Assembly (NCBI RefSeq): GCF_000327385.1
Contig: NW_008707617.1
Span: 940,298 to 1,004,297 of the forward strand
Direction of reading: 5' to 3'
Origin: Lottia gigantea
Lineage: Eukaryota > Mollusca > Gastropoda > Lottiidae
Length of the DNA: 64,000 nt
Position 1 is the stretch's first letter. Each line of letters starts with the position of its first letter. This document shows positions 37,469 to 50,600 of this stretch, one piece after another. Under the pieces are notes generated by a model that saw only the letters and a program-made list of their open reading frames with translations, made no database searches and was not told where the DNA came from. A program made the position numbers and the translations under genes.

Positions 37469-38101
37469 TTTGAATTTCTCTTTATCTTATAACAATACTA
37501 ACAAAAGTTCAACCTGAAACATACAAATTCACATGAATATAATCAGCTTTATAGCAACCAAACTAAGATGGGTCCCCCCTAATTGCCTCCCCCCCTGCAG
37601 TTTAGTCAGAAATTGGAAATGTTAATGTAGACCTATGTTGCCATAATAGAAAAGTAGCCATGGCATTAGATATAGGATACAATTAAGTAGTTCAACTATC
37701 TTTAAGGATATATACGTTCATAAAAATCCATTACTTTTTTCAATTAACTGAATGAAGAACATATCGTCAGAAAGTAAAACTAAACTCGGCTTCTACAATC
37801 AGTCAATAGCCTAATGTGTCACACAGCACTTCTTTTCTTGTGCTGTAGGCTTACATTCTATCTATATTATAATTCACAATGTCAATGTAAACATAAGCAA
37901 AAAATCCATAACTATTCCTCCATATTACTTCAAAACATTGCTGTTTACCTGATTATTCTTAGTCCCTGAATATAATTATGTTTAGTTATTATCGATACTA
38001 ACCGTTATAACTGTTCTCTTCCACGAACTTATCAAATATTGTGAAATAAAACCGTGATAATGTCTCTCAATCTCATGCACGGAAATAATATGAATTGATA
38101 G

Positions 38102-38109
38102 TGACGTCA
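38102..38109. promoter_or_regulatory. CRE palindrome (CREB/ATF-type site)
   Basis: TGACGTCA is the full palindromic cAMP-response element. It sits about 460 bp upstream of the PHACTR start and about 590 bp from the SDCBP-side exon start. The same octamer also occurs inside the dispersed MITE family A of this window, so the site could be repeat-derived, although I cannot align its flanks to that family. Confidence 0.4.
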
Positions 38110-38537
38110 GTGGTCATATGTTTCTGACATCATCGAGTCTAATATGCCGAACTGCCCCAAAGACATTTTTCTATATTATGGTAAAGCTTGAACTACAAGT
38201 ATAATATGAGGCAATGAATGAGGAAAAAAATTGCAAATATTTCTGCTACTATACACAAAGATTCACATGGTAAATGAACTTCAGTTTGGTATGTCGGCTA
38301 TAATTTCTATTTGGAGAGGAGTGATGGCATATTGCAGACACCATGTCACAAGATTATAAAGCAAATACACAAAAGATAAGCTAAAAATAGAATAGCTTTC
38401 ATGGTCCGTGGTAACAATGAGCTACCGTGTCACCTGTATTCGCTCACTGATAACAATTTTTGCGGAAAATTCAAATGCAAACAAATAAGTTTTAGAGTAC
38501 GAAATACTTTGATTCTAAAATTTGAGACTAGCCTTAA

Positions 38538-38547
38538 ACCGGAAGTG
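38538..38547 (+). promoter_or_regulatory. ETS/GABP-type site upstream of PHACTR exon 1
   Basis: ACCGGAAGTG matches the consensus for ETS factors such as GABP. It is 20 bp before the ATG at 38568. Such sites are common in TATA-less and bidirectional promoters. Function is inferred from motif and position. Confidence 0.4.
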
Positions 38548-38567
38548 CATCTAATTCTCATCTCGTT

Positions 38568-38685
38568 ATGGCCACCAAAACAGATTCGACTCCGAATGAA
38601 AAGCCAATTTATCAGCGACAGAGAAGTAACAGTGATCCCCCACTTTCAAAAGACGTTTTGAATACATTAACCTTAGACAGACCAG
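38568..38685 (+). CDS. PHACTR: PHACTR candidate first exon A
   Basis: It opens with ATG in a favourable context (GTTATGG) and reads [20 protein letters not shown], then [19 protein letters not shown], ending CCAG|GTAATT in phase 1. It could splice directly to exon 55772-55927, which needs phase 1. An ETS site lies just upstream and it is divergent from SDCBP. The RxRSNSDPP stretch recalls the RVRSKSDTP segment of vertebrate PHACTR N-termini. Similarity is weak, so the assignment rests on phase, position and context. Confidence 0.6.
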
Positions 38686-41600
38686 GTAATTATTCATTCA
38701 TTTGATGAACAATCCCTTGTTTATTTTATGTAAATAAACGGACACGCCCAAATGTTTTGTAAAATTGTATAGGCCCTATACCTTTATTATTATAGTACTG
38801 GGTATAGTCTAACCACTTTTATACAAAATATACAATAGTGAATACAAAATGAATATTAAATTTTGGTGCCAAGCCTATAAAAGTGGGCAACAGCAATATG
38901 TACAACAAGCTATTAATATTATGTCATGGATTGGAAACAACAAGACATTAGGATAAGCTTATTATAAGTTTTATTATATATATATAAGTATACATCACAA
39001 TGTTTCCAGTAGTCAACTTCAGTGATGCGGGTTGGAGGTGTTGGCATCTAAGAAAGAAATGATTTCCTAAATTTGATCCATTGTGAGGCACATACTGTGA
39101 ATTTCATAGCTCCTTCATAGAGATTAGTTCAATGCCACTGCCCTGGCAAAATTTCCTTTGCATCAAAATCCAAATAAGCCTTAAATGGCATACAGTGGTT
39201 TTCCACCTATTCCACCCTTAGTGATTTCCTCTATTTTACATCCTCATGGAATTTTTGCCCGGATTATCTGATTATCCGTACCTATATAGGCCTACAGGTT
39301 GACTGGAATTATGTCTCCTTACAGGTCACTGGACTTTCACATGTCAACTGAGATTGGAACTAATGGCAATCATTGTTAGACATGAAAAGGAAATGACTCT
39401 AATGTCTTTTCTACAGCCTGCTCTCAAAGAAAGGCCCGAATGAAAGACAAGCCTGTGTCAAAACAAAGATGAATTCCAATGTTTGACTTACACTAGTATT
39501 CATGAAGACTGACAAGGCTTCAAAGTAATTTTTCAAGTCCAATGCTCACTAAGACATAAAATCAAATTTTAGTACTGGTATTTGAATTTTTAAGTCGATA
39601 TAATATTTTAAGCTAAATGTTAAGGTTTTGAAGGAACCCAATCTATATGTATACCAAGGTATTGGACACTTTAAAACAGACCTAGTATGAAAAATAAGAT
39701 TTGAAGTCTAAATTTCAGGTGGTTATATGCTTATTCCATACTTACTGTTTAAGTACTTCATGTGGAAATATATACAATTGTTTCTGCTACCTGAAGATAT
39801 TAGAACCTATGTTGTTATCTTCGAAAATATGATTGTTTTTGTCTTATTTTTGACTAAAATGAAAAATGATAATGTGTAACACTGTGATCAAAACTGTAAG
39901 AATTGTGCTCATTGGTAGGTAGGATTATTCTGGATTTTTTGTTAACACTTGAACACCCTCTTAAACTATAATTGTATATAGTTATGGTATATGTAATTAA
40001 TATTGATTATGTTATAGTCATATTTAAATTTGTATAAATTAGCTTTTATTGTGTTAACTGAACACATTTGCTACAAAAATTTTCCAGTTTGAAATATGAA
40101 ATGATTGCTTTCAGATGGATTTCTCAGACTAAATTTTTCAAATGCAATGATCATTATACATGAAGCTTAGTTATCTGAAGACAACAAATGGAATTTGAAA
40201 TGACATTTGTTTTATGTTTAGTAGATGTATATACCGCCATTTTATAGCAATTATTATATTATTCATAGAGAAGGATATCAATATATATAATAAACTAATG
40301 TAACATATGGTGTCTATATATAGACTTGTTAAAGTCTGACTTCCAGTTTAAACTTGGTATTAAACAGTGGATGATTTTCATGCAACTTGCTGTTTGGTAT
40401 AATTGTTATTTTTTATGCCTAGAAAAATAAGCTAAAATATTGTTAGAGAATGTAAATTTTATGGAAATCACCTTGTTTTGAAGTAATTCAAGGTCAAGTA
40501 ATAATAACAGTAATTATTGTGCAGGTATATGTATTTGCATAGCAACTGTATACATGCATAAAATAAAGTACATGCAATTCTACTGTTGACGTACAAGAAT
40601 TAGGTGGTTAAAATTGATCATATTCATCATTGAACTCTTAAAGCACAAGCATTGTTTTTAAAGCTCAATGTTTCTGTCTGATATATTAGTAATTTCAATG
40701 AAGTTTGACATGGATAATTTGTTGATAGAATGGGATATATCCTTTAAGTTGACAGGATGATTTCACTGTTGCTTGACAGTTGGCTGTGAAAATTGATGTC
40801 AAAATGGAGACAGTATATAACTTGTTCTTATATTTGGAATGATATTTTGAAGTTAAGGTCTATATCAACCTATTTCTGGCTATTGATATGAAGACAGTAA
40901 GTTAATATTTTTTTAAAACTTGATATTTGACATATGAATTCAATAGGCCATTGATCCATAGGCTTATATGATTTGAGTATTTTTAATGTCAATTAAATAC
41001 AAGTATGGCTTGGAAATAGTAGTTTTCGTGTTTGTTTTCTCATGCAACAAATTCTAAATTAGAAAGTTAACCACTTCTTGATGGATATTTATATCTGAAA
41101 CAAACATTAACATGAGATGATCAGATATAATGGAATTGTTGTATATGCTCAAGAATCCAATAAATCTGTAGTTGGTTTATTATTTATGATGTCATATTAT
41201 TTCTTTCACTGCCACCTAATGTTTGTGCATTTGTTCTCAACATCTCATGGATAATAAAGAGGATATGAATTTGTGGGTTTCTATTCTTTCCTAAGTATTA
41301 TTTTTGTACTATTTTGTTTCACATTATTCAACTATACTCCAAGCTAAATAGTGGAGGAGAAATGTAGCAAGGACATCCGAGCCAATTTCAGTTTATTTCT
41401 CAGGAAATAGGGAGTGACAAGCAGGATGTTCTCATGTTTGTTCTTCCTATTCGAAACTTGTTCTATAAAATATGGCCGAAAATTGTTATTCTCTGCATTG
41501 ATGTGGTGCAAAGTGCTTGGTATGTCATTGTAAACTTCCAAATAGTAAAGAAGGCTGGAAACTAATTTGACACTTGCTGAAATAAAATAGAGGTTTGACT

Positions 41601-44600
41601 GTCAATTTTAGCTAAAGAACTCTTGATTCTATTTATTTAATTTATCTAATAGACCACCACAAAGTTTTGTAGCTGCCAACATTTGGAGAGAAATTAATAT
41701 ATGCCTGAAATGTATCCAATCTGAGAAAAAAGACCTTGAGAAAGTACAAAATTGTGATGTGAATTTTTGGAGTTACTCCCCTTTGATTGGTAGACTTTTA
41801 AAATAGGATGTTAAAGGGATTGTGAAGAGGTTTTTAAATTTTTTAAATCTATCGAGGACACACTGATAACATCATTTTGCACAGTTCCAATTGCAGAAAC
41901 CAGATAAGCCTGATTGAAAATTGGAATTGTGCAAATTGATGCTATCAGTGTCCCTGATACACATAAACTAAAGTACATGCTGATGCATGTACTTATATTA
42001 GCTAAAACTGAAGTAAGTGGGACTTACAATTGTACTTACTTTGATTCTTTTAAATGGTAGAAAATTGGAATATACATTGAGTATCATAGTTAAAGGATGA
42101 ATGCATTTGACAATATTTCTGCAAATGTGGACTTGCTGAAATATTGTTTCAAACATAAATAAGCTGACGTCATCTACCAATACACATCTGTTATAATTAT
42201 TGATGAAATCTTGGATTAGTTGACATTTGACTTTTTATGGGAATTTTCCGCACCTGCAGAGAGGCAGATATTTTGGTCTAAATATTCAGCAGTGTCAAAA
42301 AGTTCTAAGTAAACCCTGACCTACATTCTTAATGATTATTTTCATGTACATTAAAGCAACTTCCAAATAGTTTATATTTGTGTAACTTTGCATGTTCATT
42401 TATTTTTTGGTGATTTTACTTATTGAAGGGAAGTACTTTCGAAACATCATATTTTTATCAAGGCAAACTAAAATTGTTACCATTTTGAACTTGATATTCT
42501 AATTCAAAAAATATTTAATTCATAAAATTTGAAAGCAATTAAATGAAAAGGAATGTTTCGTAAACCATAAGTGGAGCTTACTATCTATGATAATATCATA
42601 CTTTTATTTACCTGGTCATGACCCCTCAGGTAATTCTAGACAGCTATATTAAAATATCAGATTCTCTTATAGATAAATTAATACAGGCAAAGGTACACAA
42701 TAGATCTTTCTTTAAAGGGGAACAGTCAGCATTTTTCGGGTCTTTATTGTGCTTTAGTCTTAAGAAGTACTAAAACACACGAAAATCGCACAATCCCTTC
42801 AAATATACCTCAAATTAGAATTTTCACTGTCTATTCCTATATATGTGTTTTCTATATAATGGCATAGTCTCACTAAAATTCTTGAATAATTATGGATACA
42901 CATGGATTTGAAGTCTAAAATTTAGACTATGAGCTGTGAACACTATTACTGATTATGTAAGCTAAAATAAATTCCTGTTTCTGAAACTAAGGTATAATTG
43001 GTCGAATGGATAGTGAAGGTGCTCCTTTAAGCTCTACATAGACTTACATGGGCTACATAGCATTCATACACAACTTGTATCAAGTACCGGTACTATAACT
43101 TACCTTGTATCTTTACCAATTATTTACATTCACTCTTCAGTCGTATATGTCATTGGCTATTTTTACAAGTAATTTGTCACTCCATTCATGTAAAAGGAAG
43201 ACACTCGTTTGTATTGAATTAAGAGTTGAAGTTTCAAGTTGACCACTTTAGAATTTCATACTGTGTTGATCAAGCTATCTGTTACTTGTAGCATCCTACA
43301 GCTTTCACTAGTCACATGACCTAGATCAACCAACCACATCCATTGACATAACAGTATAAGGTTTGATAGTTAAATATACTAGTGTGTACAGACAGAGATA
43401 AGGTGTATTAATGTGAATGGACACTGACTAACAATATTTCTAGGATTATTTCACTTTAAATAGTAGACTGGAAGAACCTCCACTCACCCCCAGCCCAGTT
43501 CCTGAGGCTAGTGCTCCAGAGCCTCAGGAGAGTGGAGCTTGTGGAACACCTAATGATACAAATATCATTAGTAATCATGTTAGTCCAAACAGTCCGACAA
43601 CTCCTCGATCTCGAAGTGTTTACAACTTCATGGCTAGAATACGCAGACGTAAAATTACAGGTGAGATTTTTCTTAAATTCAAATTGATGGCCTTGAAGTA
43701 GGGCAGAGAAGTGGACAAACTGGTTCAGATCAGATTTATTTGAAATTTTAATACTGACCTAAACACTCTATGTTCAGTCAAAAATTGATCGTGACCAGAA
43801 TTGACAATGTGTGACAACATATACTTTTGCTTTAGTTTAAGTGAAAACCTGTAATTATTGATTTGTCTTTTGTTGCTATAGAATTCCATTCAATATGCCC
43901 TGTTTATATTGTAGTACTAGAATAGCTGCTAGCTATATAGTTGAACTGTAATAGTTAAATATGGAAGGTGTTTGAAACCCTGAGGGGTTTAACAATGGAG
44001 ATGTCAATTACTCCTATATATATAGAGAGAGAGAGATATTAATTGGTCAGATAGGATATCGACAATAGGATGAAATTGTTATCATCTATTGAATTTTTGA
44101 ACAAAAGCCAGTTTTGTATTCTTCATATCTAGATCCCTCGACAGTTGGAAGTTGAAAAAGAGCAGACTAATGCCGCTGTTCTGGCAAAATTTCCTTCATT
44201 GCACCCTGCTTTGCATTGCTCATCCTATTTAGCCCACTTGGTGCAGAAAAGTAGGACGTAAAACTCCATTCATTTCCTTGAATGAATAGAGTCCTAATAA
44301 TTATCCTGAATTATCCAACAAGCAATGGCACTATGTATTCTTGCCAAGTGCTTCTCTACCTACTGCACTGCTCTCCCATCTTGCCAAGATACCTACTCTG
44401 ACTGTAGAGGTCGAAAATACAAATTTCTGAACAGAAGCAGTCAAAAAGTTACATCCATTTTGATGCATTTTGATGGACACATGTCTGGAATGACTAAGAC
44501 AATTAGTGTCAAGAAATGCTTGCCATGATCAATTGGCTCTTATCAGTTTCTCATTATACTTTTCAACCCCCATTGACAAAGGAAAATGTGAATTTTTATC

Positions 44601-47600
44601 TGGTGCTGTTTGTTTCAATCAGAAATCAATTGTGGTTATCAAACTTTAGCCCCCCCCACCCCCCCCCTTTCCCAGCTCCATTATACCAAAACAATTAAAT
44701 GTTTAAGGGGAATACAAGAAAGAGACCAATACATTAGTTTTAAAATGTATTGAGGCATTAGTTATCGTGTTTAAAGTTGGATGCCCTTTGCAAAAATGAG
44801 ATGGCAATAAGACAATAGAGAAATGAGATAAGCTTAAATATGGTATAAATAGTTGATGTGGATGTACAGAAAAAAAAATTAGCTTGTGTTCCTGAGAGGC
44901 TCATGCACTGGCTCAAGGCTGCTCAAATTACAGTCAACTCTTTGTTTTCACTTTTACTCTTTGAAATTTATTCCCTATTTGAAAATGTTCATTCATAATA
45001 TCCCATTCAGTTTTTTTAGAATTTCAAGTAAAATGTTATTATGATAGTATGACATGAAGCTAATGTATCTTTTATGATCTTTAACAATGACATACATGTT
45101 TTGACAAAAATTCAGACCGTAATATAGGCTAGTTAAATAATAAAACTACCATTTGGTTGTTTCATTGTTATCATGATGTAGATAATGATATATGTAATGT
45201 ATAGTCAGGAGTTTCTAACTCTGTTTGCTAAAGAGATAAAAAAAAAAGTCTGTTGCAATGACATTTGAGTTGTTAAATTCTACAGTTTACTACCAGGTGT
45301 GTCATTTCAACTGATACATGATTTAGGTTTTAATTAACAGTCAGTGAATCAACTATTAAGCTTTAAAACATTAGACAATTTTTTTATGGTTTATCTCCAA
45401 ATGCTTCCTAATTCAACCATAAGCTATTCCCATTCAACTTCTGTCACTTTTTTGTTTTGCCCTTTGTCTCATTCCACCTCCATCCCTGTTTACCACTTTT
45501 CCTACTTTTCTCCTTCCCTTTTTTGCCCCTTTCCTTTAATTCCCATTTCACCCATACCCATTAACAAAAGGATTAGACACAAATACACAAAACTTTGTTA
45601 AATCGTTCTCTCATGCCTTAAAATCAGCAGTACATTGATCAAACCTTTTACTTGCTGTGTGAAGCCTGTCTGAAGTATTTCATAATAGTCCACTGCAATT
45701 CTGCTAAAATAACAGAGACATTCAATTGTCATCGTGAAATGGCCTACTCTTTGGTAGGGAGTCGCGGTGGCTCAGTGAGTTAGGCGCTTGCTAGCTAACC
45801 TGAAGGTCCAGGGTTCAATCCCGGCATAGGTCAAGATAATACCTTCGGAGTTTTCAACCCAGTTTCCCCCTGTCAGTGATGCAGGTACGAGGGGCTGACA
45901 TGGAAAAAGCGTCTAATCGTTCGGATGGGACAATAAACTGAGGCCCCGTGTGCTACAGGCTGTGCATGTTAAAGATCCCTCGTCAGTTGGAAATCGAAAA
46001 AGAGCAGGCTAATGCCGCTGTCCTGGCAAATTTCCCTCTTCGCACCCTGCATGGCGTTGCCCGTCTTCATTAGCCCACATGGTGCAGAAAAGTAGGACGT
46101 AAAACTCCATTCATTTCATTTCATTTACTCTTTGGACTCCCTTCATTTACAAGGGGTTTCTTAAACTTAAATGTGTATCGGGCGGGGACACTGATTTCCA
46201 CCTTTCAAATTTTCAATCCAACGTCTGTGGTTCCTGCACTTCCACTAAAACTAAGTGGATGACGTCACTAATCATAAAATCTCCTTTATCACATAAGAAC
46301 CTTTGTGACTAGAGACTTGTGGTTGACGAACAATAAAAACAAAATTTGAAAACTTTAGACCGTTGTCATTTCCAGACTGTTACTAATATTCTCATGTGTA
46401 GATATTACTGATTGTTGTATGGTATTAATAGCTTTAAATTATTTTGAAGTCAAATTCTGATGTGGCAGCCAGTGCCTTTGAATTCCCTGGTGAGCTGATA
46501 CATAGAACAATATGTTGCAATGGAGGAAAAGTATCACTTTATCATCAAGTTTCATTGAAATCTGCAGATAATGACAGGTGCCACAATATTTGTTACTTTA
46601 CAACAGAGCTAGCTTTGTACAGTATGTATTTTAATCGTCGACAATAATTGTTTCTTACCCGATTAATCCCGGTTAATTACTAAAGATTATAAAAGGAGTC
46701 AAAAACCGCATTTGCGGCGGTAACTCACCGTTAACTTAACTAGAGTAAGTGTAAATGAGTACCCAGGAAGATTTTGGCTAGTTCCCCGTGAATTGAATTG
46801 TCCTACAAATCGACAGATACCAAACAACCCATTGAAGATTATGACAGAGTTCAGACGGACTGGCGTCACTGTCACTCATTGCTACAGTCTCTAAAAGATC
46901 AAAGGTTTTTTTTATACCAGTAGTGTAATAAATTGAAATAATAAAAATAATAAAATAAAATAATAAATAAAACTTGCTCTTTTTTTTACTTCTTATAAAA
47001 TTGACGGTTAACCGATTATCTCAAATCAGACCTGGTTAACCGTGAAGTACTACCCGAAATTGGTTAACTGATTAACAGTTTCAACACTATGAGATATACT
47101 AATATAGTCTATGTTGATATTGTCATCTACTATTTGTTTTATCATAAATTATACAGTTTGTAAACAGTAATAAAATAGCATACATTATTGACTTGAGTTA
47201 AAGGTAATTCTCTATCTATTATGCATGCATGTTAAATCTTTAAGGTCTGTTAATCTGACTCCAAAATATCTATCTGATCTCTTAAATTTAGATATCAAGA
47301 TCTTCTACATACAGTATTAAAATCTGTACCAATACCAACAACAAAATATAAAACAATTGTGGACAGGTCATTCTGTGTAGCAGGACCACGGTTATGGAAT
47401 ACTTTAAAACACCTCTTTTTGAAAGAACCTTTACTAATACCACCTGTTTGTGTGTATAGATATTGACTAATGTAGATATATATATGTTTGTAAAGCGCCA
47501 TTGAATGCTCATGTTATAGCAGTAATGAGCGGTATACCAAGATCAATAAGCTTACTCTTATTCTTAATGAAAAGGGGGAAGTCCCACTTTGATCTGATGT

Positions 47601-50600
47601 AGATTAGATTACAACGCCCATGTTTAGTCATCAATAAATTCACAATGATGTAACAATTGATATCCAGAACACCTGATGTCACTCTCTACTAAATATATCT
47701 ACTAATATAAGCTTATACTAGATATATCTATTATGTAAATTCAGTATAAAAGAAGCAATAGTTTTTGTCAATGAAGTTTAAAAAGGATATTCAACAAAGC
47801 ACGATTTAGATTTGAATTGATAACATAATTGTATTTTTAATGTTTTTTTAAAGATGGGTTTCCCTATTTTTCAGCATCAAATTCAGCAAACTATTTGATT
47901 AATTGGTGTTTCTATTGAATTCCTTTAAAGGGACATTCCACTTTTTTGTAGGTAGAAAATTTTTTTTGGCTCAAAATCGTGAAAACTATGAACCAAAATC
48001 TGAAAGTTTTAACTAAAAAAATCCAGCCATTTTTTTTTAACGTCGCAACTATACATAACCTTTTAAAGTTTGTTATGCTTTTTGCAAGCTACCGTATAGA
48101 TTTATGTAAAATAAACACGTAATCGTAGAAAAAATTGTCTTCTACGTTTTCAACCAAATATAACGAGCCATTATAAAGCCAAAACTAGGTCAAATTGCTT
48201 AATTAACAATTAGTACTCTCGTTTTTAATTAACCCTTTTAAAACAAATTCAGTTTAATCAAGTTGATACATAGATATAAATAGCATACTTTAGAAATATT
48301 TTCAGGTATAATTTACGATGTTTTTGATAATGAAAATGTTTTACAAAAAGAGCAGAATGCCACTTTAAACAGTTAAGTAGCCCTAATGTAAATTATTGGC
48401 CTATTTGAAAAATTGAAGTTTGTATAAAAATGACATTGTATAGGTAACTAGTTAGTCAAATACCTATAACAGTAGATACTATAGAGTGATTTATTAGTAA
48501 ATCTGCCCTCCAGCTAGAAGTTAATTATGACTATATAGTATTGTGACCAGACCTTACCAAATAAATTATAACTATCATGTTCTATAGGTAGATTATGTCA
48601 TTTACATAACCCAATAATACACTTCATTATATTGTCAGATGTTAGTCCATTTTCACTTGGCCAATTGATTAGTAAAAGTAGTGGGTTGCAAACAAAATGA
48701 CCAAATAAGAAGTAGCTTAGATCCACGGTTCACTGGTCACTTAGTATTCCGAATTATCTAACTCAATCTGGCCTCTGATAGATATTTGCTTGTGTAGTCA
48801 AAAAATGGTATGTCTGAACTACAAAATTATCCATTTCTGAATATATCTAGGTTTGGCGGATCTGAGGCTTCTAAATAGGTTAAAAAAAACTTCGCCTTTA
48901 GATGCGTTTACACCAACTTTCAAAATAGCTTGATCAGAGGCTGGAATAGAGGCAGATGTTACGGTCTAGTCTCTAAGATACATGGTAATCATGCTAGTGT
49001 TACAACCTTCTGCTTTTCATTGGTCTAATTATTTCACAATCTTGTAAAGAGTGCAATCAAATTCTACTTCTGAACCAAAAATAATATGTCCAATGCATCC
49101 ACAGCCCTAGATCTAAGTCTTAGATGGTGATGAGAGCATAGGATCAAAAAAGCACTGGCCTAGGTCACAAAAAAAAAAGGATTAACTTTGTGACATCCAG
49201 ACAAAAAGCTTTATTTGGGGTCAAATAAATTAAAAATAAGTGTACAGCTCCATTTTATTCCTTTTCACACTTCCTTTCAAATTCTGGACATTTTGACTAT
49301 CAACTATAAAAGTGTTGGTTTCAGATTAAATAACTCATATCCACTATGAATACATCAAGTCAGGACTATCTTCATTTTCTTAAAAATTAATTAATTTTGA
49401 CCTTTTTATGGGTGGTAGATATTCTTTGTAGCAGTTTGGTCTACATTCAAAGATAAGCTTGTACTTAGTCTCAGTTATTAAAGGGATTGTAAAGAGGTTT
49501 TCTAAAAATTTGTATGTGTATCGGAGACACTGATAGCATCAATTTTAACCATTCCAATTTTCAGTCAGACGTCTGTGGTTCCTGTAATTCTATAAAAATA
49601 AGAGTCTGATGATGTCACTAATCGCGAAGGCGTATTTTGCGATTAGCCACCACATCAAGCACTTATTTTTTTATGGAATTTTACCAACACGTCTGATATG
49701 AAAGTCGAAAGGATCAGATTGATGCAAACAGTATCATCAATACACATAAAATTTTTTTTTAGAAAACCTCTTTACAATCCCTTTAAGTCCTTCAAGATTC
49801 AGTTATTGAGGTCATTATGAAAATATGAAATTATTTTTTTATCAACATCATGGACAAAAGCCATGAATGTCATCCATCAATATAATTATGACAGGTAAAG
49901 TAAAATGTCACTCAATAGTATTGTTCTGGTTAAATAGAGTTATTTCCCTTTATTCATAATCGTATTAGTTTTATTGATCACATGAAATTGAATGGAGTAT
50001 TACATTCTTTTTTTCTGCTCTTAAACAGTCTGGTGGAATCCAATACCCTATGCAGTGATGGCACATTTTTTTTCAATTTTCAATCGTAGAACCTTGTTTA
50101 AACCCCTTTTACATTACTCAGAATGGAACAGGTGAATTTTGTGTAATGTAAACAGGCGAACGCTCTTAAAACCAATTCTGTCCAAATCTGCTGAGGTGGT
50201 CTCGGAATGGTTCTCAAAATGGATTCAATAAAGTAGTGATATGTAATTGGTAACTGTGTGCGACCCTCACCCTTCCCGTGGAATTTAGTCATTTATCAGT
50301 GAAATTGTTGTGGATTACATCACGGTGACTACAAGGGTTAATTTGAACTTCTTTAAGAAGAGTTCCACAGATAACTGTGCTGAGAACACTGCACTACATT
50401 TACACTACAACTGAAGAACCATTCTCAGACCACTTGATTGAGTGTAATGTAAATGGGCACACCAAGAACTGAAAGCTTTATAGCTGTTTGGTGTAAAAGG
50501 GGCTTTTAATTTTCTGCTCCAAAAAAGGAGACATGTTTTTGCACTAATATCTGCTCATCTGTGATTATCTCAAATGAAGTCAAATGAGGTAGGACCATGA

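Larger units (their letters stand above)
37514..38567. promoter_or_regulatory. Divergent intergenic region between SDCBP and PHACTR
   Basis: About 1.05 kb separates the SDCBP start-codon exon from the first PHACTR start codon. The stretch must contain the SDCBP non-coding first exon and the PHACTR 5' end. It carries a perfect CRE palindrome at 38102-38109 and an ETS consensus at 38538-38547. No TATA box is evident. Confidence 0.55.
38686..43443. other. PHACTR intron between candidate exons A and B
   Basis: About 4.8 kb of AT-rich sequence. It holds a partial family A MITE (41811-41966), a full family B MITE (42712-43030) and a decayed SINE trace near 39090-39180. No exon that would fix the A-to-B phase difference was recognised. 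Confidence 0.6.

Noticed and set aside
44640-44672. Poly-C run as a functional element
   Set aside because: A homopolymer-rich stretch with no neighbouring motif; treated as simple sequence.
44325-45601. Open frames of 60-85 codons in a PHACTR intron
   Set aside because: Low-complexity Ser/Pro/Phe translations of pyrimidine-rich DNA, with no family match or splice structure.
46640-47090. TTAACCG/CGGTTAA-rich block as a hAT element
   Set aside because: The right side looks like a terminal repeat (GTTAACTGATTAACAGTTTC), but I could not find a matching left end or a target duplication.
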